NCBI GenBank assembly: GCA_020740775.1
Contig: JAHEWK010000009.1
Location: forward strand, 744,001-808,000
Origin: Ilyonectria destructans
Lineage: Eukaryota > Ascomycota > Sordariomycetes > Hypocreales > Nectriaceae
DNA: 64,000 nt
Direction of reading: 5' to 3'
Made by a program: the position numbers and the translations under genes. The notes below the pieces were generated by a model. The model made no database searches, was not told the DNA's origin, and saw only the letters and a list, made by a program, of their open reading frames with translations. Every line of letters begins with the position of its first letter. Positions within the stretch are counted from its first letter, which is position 1. This document shows positions 52,688 through 64,000 of the stretch, one piece after another.

Positions 52688-55600
52688 TGCCGTGATTTAA
52701 GGGAGAGGGAAGACGGGCTGTCTTCCAGTTAGCCTTGAACAGATCACTCTCTAATTGAACAAAGCAAACTTGTGGAAGCTCGTTTGGAACTGGAAGCTTT
52801 ATTGAAGAGGGGTTGATAAATGAGGGGTAGTAGATGTACACATATGTCGAGAGATAAGCATCGGGCGGAACCGAGCGCTTTATCTAATCTCGACGTGTCG
52901 TGCTGATTAATAACTCCAAGTTCCAATTCATCCAGATTTCCTTTAATTTAACACTCATTGGTGATTTTAGGACCGGGATTCCCATTAATACGCGGCGTTT
53001 GTTGAAAAGGAATCGTTGTGGTCATTTTCACGCAAAGCAAAGTGACGAGCTCTAGGGTAGGTCGCGAGCAAGTTGGCGATGGAGTTGTGAATCGGAAACA
53101 AGGACAAGAGGTCCCCCAGACGATTTATAGAGTGACAACACAAGATATAGAAGTGACGAGAGAAAAGAGGTTATGAGATAGAGCGGATAATTTACGAGAC
53201 GGAGAAAAATAAATGCACATATACCACGTTTCTTAACAGACTTCGACATGACACTACTCCATAGCAGAAGAAGGGTTACAAGAATTGAGCCTTATGAGTT
53301 TGCGGTTAATCCACACCAACTAAATCCACTACCAATATATCATACCACATCAAACATAGTCGGACGGAGGCTTTGTTGCTTGGTCCGACGGGCCAAAATC
53401 TTCCAGATTTGGTCAACTACCCTACAGCCGAATTTCGGATTGCAGAAAAAGCTCCGAGAGAAAGGACCTGAGACTCAACACAAGTAAACCAACTGTGTAT
53501 ACTCAATACTCATAAAGCACTCGCTAGATAGCCCTCCTGATCCTAATATAAATCATGCTTTAATTCTCACAGAAAGAAGGATTGAATCGAAAACGCGCAA
53601 TGAGCGCGGGAATGCCGCCATATCCGTCGCCGTGTCATCCGAGTAAGCAGTTTGGCATGACAGATTCCAGCAAGCCTTCCCAATCGGCCGTCATTGAAGA
53701 CGTACAAGAGTCTGACACCACCTATGCCCGAGCTGGTAAAAACAGGGCAGGGCAAACTCGCTTAGGTAGTCGCCGCGAGTGCTTCAACCTACGACAGAGC
53801 CAATCGGTTGGGAAACACGACGATCCTGACGTATCTACTAATGCAGACTTCAACGCAGCACCTTCTCTAACCGTCGTGTTTGGGTTGCCCCTCCCCCCCC
53901 CTTCGGCTCAGCTTGCCGTTAGCCCCCGTATCCATCATCCTTTCGCTCGTGTCGATTCTCGGACCGCGATGGCAGCGGAGGTTAGTCTTGCCGCGCTCGG
54001 ATAAAACACGGCGCTGTCATTGCGCCCGGTCACGTCAACTCGTATTTAACCGAGATTTAGCGGATTAATTATATAATATTATCTCGACTGGCCTGGTTAG
54101 ATCAGACCCTTAGTATTAACCCCGCAATCTCGAGAAAGCTCTGCCGGCGCGGGTTCTAATAATGGAAATTTCCGCCTATGCCGGAATGATGGAATGCCAG
54201 TCCCGAGGCCTGTGGTTTCCTTGTTCGCTGGTCTCTTTGTAGATCTGTCGGCTGTGCAGCAGGCATCGACCTCTGCTTATCGAGCTAACATCGCAGTGCC
54301 TTGGCGCTCATATGCATTTCTCCCACTAGACCCCCCCCCCTGACAGCAAACATTCATGATACAAGTGAAGAGATGCTGCAGACAGCCTTACGAGAAATGA
54401 TGGATGTTAAATGCCAACCTCATTCACAGGGTTAAGGTTGTGCTTCTCGACATGGCTCCACCTTCTGCTTGGGTTTAAAAACCTCCGACCGAGTCGTGAA
54501 TCAATACACAAGGAAGCCACTGAGCCTTCCCTATCATTTCGCAAGAGTGGCCGGGTGTTGTTCCGCATTTGGACTTTGCCGATGCACTGCTTGTCTTCCC
54601 CCGGTCAAACCGCGGAGACTAGGGGAACCACCCTTGTCATACTGCCTTACCGCGTAATTGTAGGCAGCCTTACCGATGACACCCTGAATGGGACTTGACA
54701 GAGAACGGCCGGGGTTAGTCAGTCTTGGGTACGGGAAGAATCCAGGGGAAGCGCTAGAAGCCAATTTCTCGTGAAGCAGAAACTAGATGAATGACACATC
54801 GGCATCTTTGCGGAGTGCACGGACAGAAATAATAATACTTTTACGTAAAAGGCAAGGCTTGGCGGACACGGCAGCCGGCATGTCGGTACTTCGTACTTTG
54901 GTAAGGTACTGCGATCCAGTAAACAGAGCATCCTTGTACGCGCCGGGGGGAAAGCCACGGCTTGGAGCTTGCTGTAGCAGGTTGCTTTTGGGGAGAGGAG
55001 CCCGTCGGCCGCCCAGTAGGAAGAGCGAGGCGTCACGGACCATATATATTTCAAACAGGGCGCTCCGGCTGAAAAGGGAGAGTCTAGGGCTATTTAGCTT
55101 GGCGACCGCTCCTTGCGTCAGGTTGGCATTTGGCATCAGAGTAGCCCGCAGTCGGTCAGGCATACCGCTGCACCAAGTTGCAGACCGTAGCCGCAGTTCT
55201 AGTCTCAGCCCGTCGAACAGGGTCAAGGAGGTGGGTGTGATTGCCGCGAGTGACCCTACAATTACGACCCATTCAATCACACCGCGGTCGTGATCGTCCG
55301 GGCTCCCGGGTTCTGCACGCAGGCATATATGTGCAACAGCCATGAGCTAAATTCCCAACGTCCAAGTTACACGGATACGGGTATTAGGTGGGTCGGTCGA
55401 CGGTACATTCACGACCTGCCACATGGCCCAGCTAGTCTCGCCCCGCGAGCTGGCCCAGTCTGCCTGTGTCACTGTCATGATCCTGGGATGCCTACGGGAC
55501 GGCCAATCGCTTGCGGTTATGTCTGCACCGCCCCGGTTATCCCCATCTCGTCTGGATCGACGGCAGAGTCCAAAGTCCCACCTGCGGCCCCTGGCCCGGA

Positions 55601-56190
55601 TTTAGGATGACTGCTAGCTGGGTAAACGTTGGAGCATGGCCAGACAGAGCAGTCGGTCGCGTGCTCAGGAGGCTGCTAGCCCCCTTTTCCCTCGACTTCG
55701 AGGGGGTCGAAAAGCCACATTCTTCAGCGTCGAGCCCTGTGTGACCCGTCGGATTGCAGCATTGAACCAAGACTTCTCGGGTCCGCCACGGCCAAGTGCA
55801 TCCAATGCTTAGTCCTTTGTGTAACAAAACCACGTCCTACGGCACGTCCATGCCGACTCCGACGCATACCGCATGAAATGGCCCGGGCCAGGTGACCACA
55901 GCGCTAGTTCGGCCACCCCCGAATCTCCGTACTATAGCTCGTGGGATCTAAACCTAAAGAGTTGATCAACGGCGTACCCAGACAATACGAGACCCCTGAG
56001 TGGACGCCCCGTTATTAGAGCGTAGCACCTTGGCTGTGTCACAGTAAGCATTGCTTAATTGGGTCTGGGAGCACGCGACCAGTACTTACTTCTCGGGAGG
56101 CGCTGTGTGTTCTCGTCCTGCCGTCTGCTTGACGCTTCGGTTCTTCTCTCCTTCTCCTCTGTTTCTACTGTTTGTGCATCTGCCCGTACG
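52688..56190. other. 3.5-kb stretch without a convincing gene
   Basis: All frames are short and without recognisable content. Seen: C-homopolymer runs at about 53888-53896 and 54331-54340, an AT-rich patch near 54060-54085, and a TACTTCGTACTTTGGTAAGG-type tract at 54890-54910. The right part is upstream of the sulfatase-like gene. I see no tRNA or inverted terminal repeats. Confidence 0.45.
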
Positions 56191-58971
56191 ATGTCTTCTC
56201 CTCCGGTTTCTTTTCTCTTCTCGGCGTTTTTTGTGTCTGTTGTTTTCTCCAAATTCCTCCATCTTTGCACTTATGTCTCGACCATACCGACTGGCGCCTT
56301 TCTCCTCTACCTGCCTACCTTCTTCATCGGCGACTTCCTCGTCATCTGCATTGCCAGGCTCTTTCTGCGCCCAGCAAAGGGCCTACCTTCTCTGGTTGGC
56401 GCCGTAATCGGATCATTTATAACGTAGGTTTGCTTTTTGTCATCACCAATCAAGGCTGACACTGCTATAGCATCCTGTCAATTGTGGGTGCCTCGTCGCA
56501 ATTAGCATTCTACATCAAGACTGGAGGCGAGCTGGAATGGCATGAGGCGAAATCCTATGCCACCAGCACGGATGGGCTCAAGGTGATGCTCACCGGAGGC
56601 TGGGCCGTGTTGGCATTCGCATGCCTGATCCTGGCTGTGGCCTGGTTCGCCCAGAATGTCGTCTTCAAGGCTGTGGGAGACTTTTTGATGGGGCTATATC
56701 TTCAGGTTCTCTCTGGTATGTTCAACAATACCTACAGGCACTGCTTTAGTGGCTGACTGAACCCTAGTCTTGCGATTCATCATCAAGCTGCGCCACGGCA
56801 GACCCCACAGAAAGGCAGACATCGAGACCGAGACCGACGCTATTGACCCATTTGTCGACACGGATCGCTCTTCGAATCATGACCACTCAGAATCTCACAG
56901 GCTTATCAGAGGTGGAGAAAAGACTTTTACAAATGAGACGAAGGCTTCCGGCTGGATGGCGCGGATGCTGTCCTGGATATTCAAGGCGGCGACACTGGCC
57001 TTCCTCACCACCACGATGATTCTTCGCCCCCACCATCCCTTCGACCACATGTCCATCACACTACCCGTCTCTTTGTTCGACATTTTCAAATCCGAGCCCG
57101 ATCACTGCGTCGAGCAGAGGCGCATTATGAAGAATATATGGCCATTTCCTCACCTCATCGACAGCTCAAACTGGCAAAATGCTGAGGGCAACTTCAAAGG
57201 TTGGGCACCGGGCCACAAGAGCGAGATGCGCGACCGCTACAGGCAACGGACACCCGACTGGTTGCCTGATGTGCTCCCTCGTGGATTCTTCCGATGGGAT
57301 CCCAAGAGATTCGAATCTTTTAGCTCTGTGCAAGAATCTTGGAAACGCCAGTGTCCCAACCTCCGCATACAAGAGCCTTTTTATAACCCGGTCAACGATC
57401 CTCTGAAGATTACCAACCTCGACACCGACGTCCTGGAACCACTGAGAGAGGCGTTCGATTCCGAATCCGTCAAGATCAAAAATGTCGTCTTCATCCTGAT
57501 GGAAAGCCTTCGGGAGGACCTTTTTCCCCTCCGGCAAGGCTCCGAAATGCATAAAATGATCCTGGAAGCTAGCGGAGAGGCCGACCGAGAACTGATCAAC
57601 TCGCGACTGGCTCATCTCACCCCCCATCTCGAAAAGATTTCTGGCATTTCTGGAAAGTTCACTGATGCCAACGGCTCCAGCTACGACGCCCCGGAGTTGA
57701 AGTGGAAAGATCAAGCACGTCCTGGCTTCGGCGGCATCAATGTTGTAGGTGGCTTTACTGGCGCTACCATGTCCACCAAGAGCTTTGCCACGAACCATTG
57801 TGGTGCTTGGCCGATGCCCGTCGAGAAGTTTGAAGAGTCCGAGACCGACAGTTACCAACCCTGTCTTCCTCAGGTTCTCGGCATGTTCAACGAAGTAAAG
57901 GAAAACGCATCTTCCGAATCGGCCGATTTTAGGGACTGGCCGTGGTACCCTGCTCTCTTCGAGTCAGTGACGGAAAAGTACGACCGACAGGAAAGGTTCG
58001 ATCAGAAGATTGGTTTCAAGCACATCATCGCCAGGGCCGAACTCAAGGACGATCCGAAATATAATGAATCGGACCCCGTCTATAAGCCAGTCAACTACTT
58101 TGGATTTGCCGAGCCCGTCTTGAAGCCGTATATCAAGGATTACATTACCAATGCGACGGCCAATAACCAACGCATCTTCATGTCGCATTTCACAAGCACC
58201 ACCCATCACGCTTGGGATACACCCGACTGGTTCAATACCACCGACTACCTACCGACGGGAGGAACATCAAACTGGCATAAAGACTTCAACAAGTATCTGA
58301 ATACCATTCGTTTTCACGACGCTTGGATGGCAGAGCTACTGCAATTATTTGACGACTTGGGCATCTCTGATGAAACCCTCATCGTTTTCGCTGGAGATCA
58401 TGGGCAGACTTTTCAAGAAGACTACCACAAGACAGGAACATACGAAGTCGGACATATCAGCGACTTCCACGTTCCTATTACATTCCGACACCCCAAACTC
58501 CCCCGAGTTCAATACGAGGCTAACGCGACTACCGTCTCCGTCCTGCCCACGATTCTCGACCTTCTCATCACTAGCAACTCCCTCAACGATAAAGACTCGG
58601 ATATTGCTTCCGACCTGGTCAACGACTACGAAGGCCAATCTCTCATTCGACCATACAAGACCTCAGATAAAGGCCGGCGTGCCTGGAATTTTGCTGTTAT
58701 TAACTCTGGCGCGGGTTTGCTTGCTGTTACCTCTGCGGATGTCCCTTGGAGGCTGGTTATGCCTTTGGGCAAGGTGTTTGAGTATACATTTACAGACGTG
58801 AGAAACGACCCACGGGAGCTGAATCCCATCTCTGCTTGGTCGCTCGACGTCTTAGAAGAGGCCGTTCGCCGTAAGCATGGTGAAGAGGCTGCCCAGTGGG
58901 TGAGTGAGGCCCCTGCAGTTGGGGAGTGGTGGAGTTTGGAACGGCAACGGTTATGGAAATATCATTTATGA
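56191..58971 (+). CDS. membrane-anchored sulfatase / LTA-synthase-like phosphatase-fold enzyme, 893 aa
   Basis: Exons 56191-56423, 56471-56715 and 56768-58971. Five or so hydrophobic segments in the first 280 residues (FLFSAFFVSVVFSKF; GAFLLYLPTFFIGDFLVICIARLFL; LTGGWAVLAFACLILAVAWFAQ; WIFKAATLAFLTTTMIL) anchor a large extracytoplasmic domain. That domain has alkaline-phosphatase-superfamily marks: NVVFILMESLREDLFP (first metal site), GATMSTKSFATNHCGAWPMP (nucleophile region with Thr/Ser), HFTSTTHHAWDTPDWF and IVFAGDHGQTFQEDYHKTGTYEVGH (metal-binding Asp/His). The layout is that of LtaS/MdoB-type phosphotransferases and fungal sulfatase-like proteins. Sulfate-ester hydrolysis or phosphoglycerol/phosphoethanolamine transfer are both possible. 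In-frame sequence above 56191 is not conserved. Confidence 0.85.
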
Positions 58972-59164
58972 GACTTGGCTGAGAAATGTAAATACTGCCA
59001 AGACTTAATTAATATTCATTACAAGAGAAATGCAGCCCCATGCCCAATCGTTCCTTCGTAGAATATTACATTCGCCATCGTTGAACGCTTCCGAATAGAT
59101 CCTAGGACTTGAACATGTCGCTTGGGGTTCCTTTCTCGGACATGAGCAAGGTTTAATGCTATTT

Positions 59165-61462
59165 TTAGGTGACAAGGGTATCCCAGGTACAAGGTGAGGG
59201 TAGATTCGATAGGAAAGATGCAGGCCCTGGTTGAATCTTCGGCACTTCACGTGCCAAGCTTCCATAGTCGACCAACGACCAAAGAAAGTCCTCTAATAGC
59301 ATGTCCAAGACATCGCCCAACCCTGGGCTGTCTTGAAGACAGGAATACGCGCCTAATTGTGCGTTAAGTTCATAGAGCTTGTTTAACTGTAGACGAGATA
59401 ATTAGTAAAAGTGTTGTCGTGGTACTAGTTCTAGAAGTGGCTCACCATATTTTTGGCAATTAGCCAACGGCTTGCCAGCCTTTCCATCACCCCCATAGTC
59501 TGATCAAAATATAATTGAGCGTCGTATTGGTCGACACAGTCAGGTTGCTGTTGTGAACCTAACGCCAGGCAATGAATTCCTGCGGCAATAGCAGCGCAAT
59601 ACGTGTAAAAGGAGGAGTCGGGGGAAATGCCGCTTTTGGAGGTCGCCGCCAATAAAGTTGTAAGCTGTCTTGCATTTTCCTGCGCCAAGTGAGAAGCACG
59701 CAAGACAAAGCTTTTAGGTGCCCTTGCGGCGATGGGTTTTAGTCGAAGTCGTAGAAGAAACGGGTGGTTTAGCAGACAGTGGCAGAGGTGGAAGAGCACA
59801 TGCGCAAAAAATAGGTGACCAATCTGGTGCTCATTGATGCTTTCGTCCCCCTGAGGTCCGTTGCACACAAGATCCAGGATAGAATCCTTCCTGCTTTTCA
59901 GATATGACTCAAGCAATATGAGAGAAGCATTTGTTGCCGTAAATTCTGATTGGGGATCCCAAGGTGGGAGGTTATCAGCTCTACTCCGACCATGAGTCGT
60001 CCTTGCACAACGGGAGAGGATTGACGCAGTCACAATAGTCAGGCTGAAGAAGCTGGGGGGGTTGACCAGATCGACATTCCAGTCCAGCATTTCTTGCAGC
60101 GTTGGCATCTGCTTCCACTCCTCTGTTTGAAATGCATCCTCGTCGCAAGGAAGTTGCAAGGTGCAATCGTGATCCGAGATGGTTGCTGGCCGCGAGCGAG
60201 CGCATGACATGAGTCTGTCCACGAGATATATCGACCAGAAAGATCTCCGTCGCTCCTCGCGTTCTGTGGCTGGGAGGAAACATGGTGGTTCGGACTGAAG
60301 ATCGGCGTCTTGGGAAAGGCGAATGGCGAGACCTAATCGCAACCAAGCAGAGCTGGTTCTTCCCGCTTATTCGCCACGTAACAGTCAGCGATACTGAATT
60401 TAAACTCATTTGAATGTGGGTTGTTGCTTACCGGTATAGTCAACAATAGCCAACAAGGCGACGGTCTGAATTACCGACAAGTCGAGGTTCTCATCGACAC
60501 TTAAATGATCCTCAATCACACAGAGCCATGACTGGCGAGAGTAAGCAGCCGCGGCCTCGTGAACCCTTCCAGCGAAGTAGGGGGCATCTGAAAAGCGGAC
60601 GGCCAAGGCCAGCATGGCAAATACTAGACACTTGGGTACGATTTCATTTTCTAGCCTCTGTTCGAAAGAAGATTGGTGGAAGAATGAGTATGGGCGGTTG
60701 TGGACACGTGAAAAATATGTATCGAGAAGGGATCGCAGGACGTCGGGAGGAGGAATGCGATCGAGTTGGCTGTTGGAGTGCTCAATTGTCAGCGCTGCTA
60801 ATGATATTTGGTAATGAAGGGGAAATTTGGAGTGCCAGCATACAATTCTTCCAGCGTTTCTTCAGCTAACGAGGCATCGTCGTCGCAAGCCAGAAAACTT
60901 GAATCAGGTTCGATTTGGTCATCGGGCGAGGGCATGCTGAAGTGGCCTTCCGCAAACAGTGATAATGACGGAGAACCACTATGATTTCTGGAGAAATTAG
61001 GCAATGCTCCGAAAAGTTAAAGGTGGCGCGGCTTACGTCTGAAGCTCGGAGCTCCCTTGACTGAGTCTGCTCAAGGCCGCCTCAATTGTCGAGATTCGCT
61101 GCAAGAGGTCGGGCTCGTTGGAAGTTAGCCAACATTGAGGTGGACGACTTTCCGAGAACATATTCACATTTGGCGTGACAGGAGGCGGCAACGCACCGCT
61201 CCCGCTGATATTGACCGTTGTCGTAGAATAGGGCTCGTAAACGCAACTGCGTCGGTTCTGACGGCAGTGGGTGCAGATAGGTCGTTGTCCAGAACATTTA
61301 ATCTTTCGGCGTCTGTTGGAAGAAGAATGCAATCAGCTTAGCTCAGCTGCACTCCCATCCAGCAAGAGGGCGCTCGGTATGTACTTACCTGCAATTGGCA
61401 CAGGCTTGGCGGATACGCTTAATGACACCCGTCGGTGAGGTTCCATGTGTATCCATCGGCAT
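59165..61462 (-). CDS. Zn2Cys6 transcription factor (regulator 3), 657 aa
   Basis: Exons 61389-61462, 61037-61312, 60844-60987, 60432-60769, 59446-60365 and 59165-59386. The zinc cluster C21-C24-C31-C38-C41-C48 (QACANCRRRKIKCSGQRPIC...C) is canonical and is split by the first intron. A short helix (LLQRISTIEAALSRL) follows. The fungal_trans domain covers about 165-400 (DVLRSLLDTYFSRVHNRPYSFFHQSSFE; LGLAIRLSQDADLQ; RRSFWSIYLVDRLMSCARSRPATISDHDC). ATG 61462 gives a short basic lead into the cluster; ATG 61456 is also possible. Upstream frame to 61678 starts only with TTG. It sits next to, and on the same strand as, the lyase-hydratase fusion gene, whose promoter has CGG-type inverted sites, so it may control that gene. 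Confidence 0.87.
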
Positions 61463-61859
61463 ATCTCGGTGTAGACAATCGTCGTCTACAAATCCACAAT
61501 ATGAAAGGTGAGGTCTGTCGATGACTTTCGAGGAGAGTAAAGCGAGGGGCAGCTGTTGACTGGGGAAATCTGGGGTTGGTGGGGACGGAGATGGACGGGT
61601 GCTTAGCCGTGTCATGACATAAATCCCGAGATGCATTACCGCGGTAGTTTTGCCACATTGGTCCTTCACTAGTGGCAATCTCGCACAGCCATTGAGTTAG
61701 ACTCCTCGGCTACTCGCACTTTACCTAAGACAGATTAGTTGAGGGCCTTGGCGATACTGGACCGATTCCGGGACCGTGGATCTAAGTACACTATGCAAGA
61801 TCCAATTCTCCTCATGATGGTTATGCGCTGCGTGTTCCCTCATTCGATACCTGTTCTAT
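61463..61859. other. promoter of regulator 3
   Basis: No gene seen. 3' flank of the fusion gene and upstream region of regulator 3. Confidence 0.5.
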
Positions 61860-63706
61860 TTAAAGCTTGCTCTGTAGTTTCGGACCTCTGTACTCGTCCC
61901 AATTAATCTTTCGACCAGCTTGAAACTCCGTAACACCATAGGCACCCGGCGCATCGGCCTTCATCATCTCCTGGAACAACTTCTTGATGACAATTGCCTG
62001 CTCTTCCTGCCCGCCATGGGACCATCCAGCTCGAACCAAGTCTTTGCACATTCGCGTTGCATCAGAAGAGGCTACTCGTAATCGCACCAGGAGGGAATTC
62101 AAGAGCGTTTCCAACGCGGCTCCGTCAGGAGTCACATCTAGGATGACTCCCTTCGCCTTGAGCTCCTTTGGCGATACTGGTCGAGCTGATATCATTGCTT
62201 CCCGAGCAAATGGAATTCCCCACTCGCGGATGACGTATTTTGAGATTGTCGCAGGACACAGCCCCAGCTTTGCTTCGCTCAACGTAACAGTGGCGTTTTC
62301 GGCGCACAGTCGAATATCGCAGGCGAATGCTAGACCGACTCCTCCGCCGAATGCCGGCCCATTGAGACAAGATATCGTGACCTTGGGGCAGTTATCAATA
62401 GTTTCAAACAATCGATACAGTCTCTCGAATTGGGCATCAGCAGTTGAACCCCCTGCCCCGACGGGTGTGCTATCCTTGCCGAGATCCATTCCAGTGCAAA
62501 AGAACTTGCCACTTCCCGTGATGGCGATTCGGCTGAGGGTTGCATCGTTTGCTGCCTCCGAAAAAGTCGAGATCAAATCATTGATCATCGTAACGGTCAA
62601 GGCATTGCCATTCTTGGGTCTATTCATTGTGACTTTGAGATTTGCCCCTGACCGGTGCACAAGTAGACCATCGGTCTCGTTGATGCAGGTCCAGGATAAA
62701 GATGGCGCTGCTTTCTCAACCTTTGGTGTTTTTGCGGACTTGCCCTTGCTTGCCAACGCGGCACCAGCACGGCTTCCAGTTTGCTTCGACAGTTTCTGGG
62801 ATATCCACGTCCCCGTCGCAACAAGCTTGCTCAAGTCGACACCCGTTTCGATCCCCGCCTGGTCGAACATGTATACCAAGTCTTCTGTAGCGACGTTGCC
62901 TTTGGCTCCCGGTGCAAAAGGACATCCGCCGAGTCCAGCGACGCTACTGTCGAATACTCGAATTCCGCAGTTGTAAGCTTCCCAGACGTTGGCGAGGGCT
63001 TGTCCGTACGTGTCGTGGAAATGGCCCGCCAGTCGGCTGAGAGGCACTCCATTATCGGCGAGGAATTTGATTAGATTTCGCGTGTTGGAAGGTGATCCAA
63101 CGCCCAGTGTATCGCCGAGACTGATCTCATAGCAACCCATGGCGATGAGCTCGTTGACCGCTTTCAAAACAGCAGCGGGGGGCGTGGGTCCATCAAATGG
63201 ATCAGCAAATACACACGAGACATATCTGGTTCCATGGATTAGCTCGTCGGATACGTCGAAACTCGTAGGAGTGCTCACCCTCTGACCGCCAAGCCCCGGC
63301 GCTGTGCTTCTTGGGCAACAGACCGCGCTCTCGCAATTCCCTGGTCCACGGTGCAGTTGATGTTGGCCTTGCTGAATCCTTCCGTGGCGCTGATAAAAAC
63401 CGCGACCTCTGAAATTCCATATTGACATCCAATCTCAATCCCCTTTACATTCGGGATCAACACAGGGAGGCGAAGCGACTTATTCTGCAAGAGGTCTTGG
63501 ATTGGCGGACTCTTCAGAACCTCACGGCAGTCGCTTAGCTGAGGCACCGCTCTCGGAGAGACGACAGATGTAACTTCAATAGTGCGCAATCCTGTGTCAT
63601 ATAGCTTGCGTATAAGTTCGAGTTTGACGTTTGTGGGCACCTTTTGAGCGATGTTTTGTAGCCCATCGCGTGGTCCGACCTCAACGATTCTGACGTTCGC
63701 ATCCAT
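61860..63706 (-). CDS. HMG-CoA lyase / enoyl-CoA hydratase fusion, peroxisomal, 597 aa
   Basis: Exons 63279-63706 and 61860-63225. Residues about 1-300 are an HMG-CoA lyase TIM barrel: VEVGPRDGLQN (metal D14), ISATEGFSKANIN, GDTLGVGSP, AGHFHDTYGQALAN (metal H211, H213) and AGLGGCPFAPGAKGNVATED with catalytic C244. A K/A/S linker (about 305-335) leads to an enoyl-CoA hydratase/isomerase domain (about 345-590): ITGSGKFFCTGMDLG and GPAFGGGVGLAFACDIRLCAENATVTLSEAKLGLCP (oxyanion loops). The end QSKL is a type 1 peroxisomal signal. If the hydratase acts on 3-methylglutaconyl-CoA, the fusion would carry the last two steps of leucine breakdown, to acetoacetate and acetyl-CoA; other branched acyl-CoAs are possible. 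Confidence 0.9.
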
Positions 63707-64000
63707 GAGTGATGATTAGGAGGCACTCTCTCAAGCGTTGTCTAATGCACTGAAACGACCTATTTTAAGCCGGAAATAATCCGACATATGCAAACCGATT
63801 GCCAAATTAATTATCTGCTTTTTGCCTGGTCGCCCTTTAACAAATGGGGCTGGGTGCGGACCGCCGGCTATTGTTGGCCCGACCGGACCGAGCGGCCACA
63901 AGCTCGGTCCGCACTCCGTACCACCTTGGATATTTTCGATAGGATTCTGACTAAGGCCTGGGAGATGCTCAGAAGCCATTGAGGAGAGTCTTTGAGTGCA
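63707..64000. other. promoter of the fusion gene, to the window edge
   Basis: Minus-strand frame 63731-63979 has no recognisable content. The stretch contains the CGGACCG sites listed separately. Confidence 0.5.
63857..63911. promoter_or_regulatory. CGGACCG sites, two in a 10-bp inverted repeat
   Basis: CGGACCG at 63857-63863 and 63884-63890, and its complement CGGTCCG at 63905-63911. The last two extend to CGGACCGAGC (63884-63893) facing GCTCGGTCCG (63902-63911) across 8 bp. CGG half-sites are what Zn2Cys6 dimers bind. The site lies 150-205 bp before the fusion-gene ATG. Confidence 0.5.

Noticed and set aside
54787..55293. 168-aa plus and 186-aa minus frames
   Set aside because: Overlapping frames on both strands without recognisable motifs; chance open frames in a GC-rich stretch.
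61984..62976. 330-aa plus-strand frame
   Set aside because: Antisense shadow of the HMG-CoA lyase/hydratase fusion.
63731..63979. 82-aa minus-strand frame as an upstream exon of the fusion gene
   Set aside because: The lyase domain already starts normally at ATG 63706, and the frame has no conserved content; it overlaps the CGGACCG promoter sites.
1..64000. tRNA, rRNA, telomere repeats, CRISPR arrays
   Set aside because: I found no clear T-loop/anticodon pattern, no rRNA-like stretch and no TTAGGG array; CRISPR is not expected in a fungal genome. The scan was by eye and could miss a tRNA.

Overview
The window is fungal nuclear DNA. Genes are split by 41-109 bp introns with GTRNGT-type donors. 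The families are typical of filamentous ascomycetes (Pezizomycotina): HET-domain proteins, Zn2Cys6 regulators, cellobiose dehydrogenase, MFS sugar porters and a Fot1/pogo transposon. I infer a Sordariomycete, possibly Hypocreales; no marker gene fixes the species.

Layout. 0-4.5 kb: a HET gene cut by the window edge, an apparently complete Fot1/pogo element (52-bp inverted repeats, TA duplication), and a decayed repeat-type surface-protein gene. 5-6.7 kb: a conserved-looking protein of unknown function with an 11-residue tandem repeat.

8-28.2 kb is the most coherent region. It carries a peroxisomal (SKL) copper amine oxidase, a Zn2Cys6 regulator, a class I glutamine amidotransferase, a class I/II aminotransferase, a succinate-semialdehyde-type dehydrogenase, an amino-acid/GABA-type permease, a small NTF2/SnoaL-like protein, a second regulator paralogous to the first, and an isocitrate-lyase-like protein without the catalytic KKCGH motif. 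ATCGG/CCGAT motifs are clustered in several of the promoters. The set looks like an inducible amine or amino-acid catabolic cluster.

29-38.3 kb: cellobiose dehydrogenase, a class III aminotransferase divergent from an ethanolamine kinase, and an MFS transporter. 39.9-44.6 kb: a second HET protein and an MFS sugar porter. 45.4-50.8 kb is a degenerate island: a mutated copy of an aldehyde dehydrogenase tail, an extremely AT-rich block, a small uncertain gene, a broken SF1 helicase gene, and short dispersed repeats. 51-52.7 kb: an intact aldehyde dehydrogenase. 52.7-56.2 kb: a long stretch with no convincing gene. 56.2-59 kb: a membrane-anchored sulfatase/LTA-synthase-like enzyme. 59.2-63.7 kb: a third Zn2Cys6 regulator beside an HMG-CoA lyase/enoyl-CoA hydratase fusion ending in SKL, with a CGGACCG inverted repeat in front of the fusion gene.

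Multiexon models were assembled by hand from splice consensus and reading-frame continuity. Each spliced gene model sums to a whole number of codons, but no transcript evidence was available.
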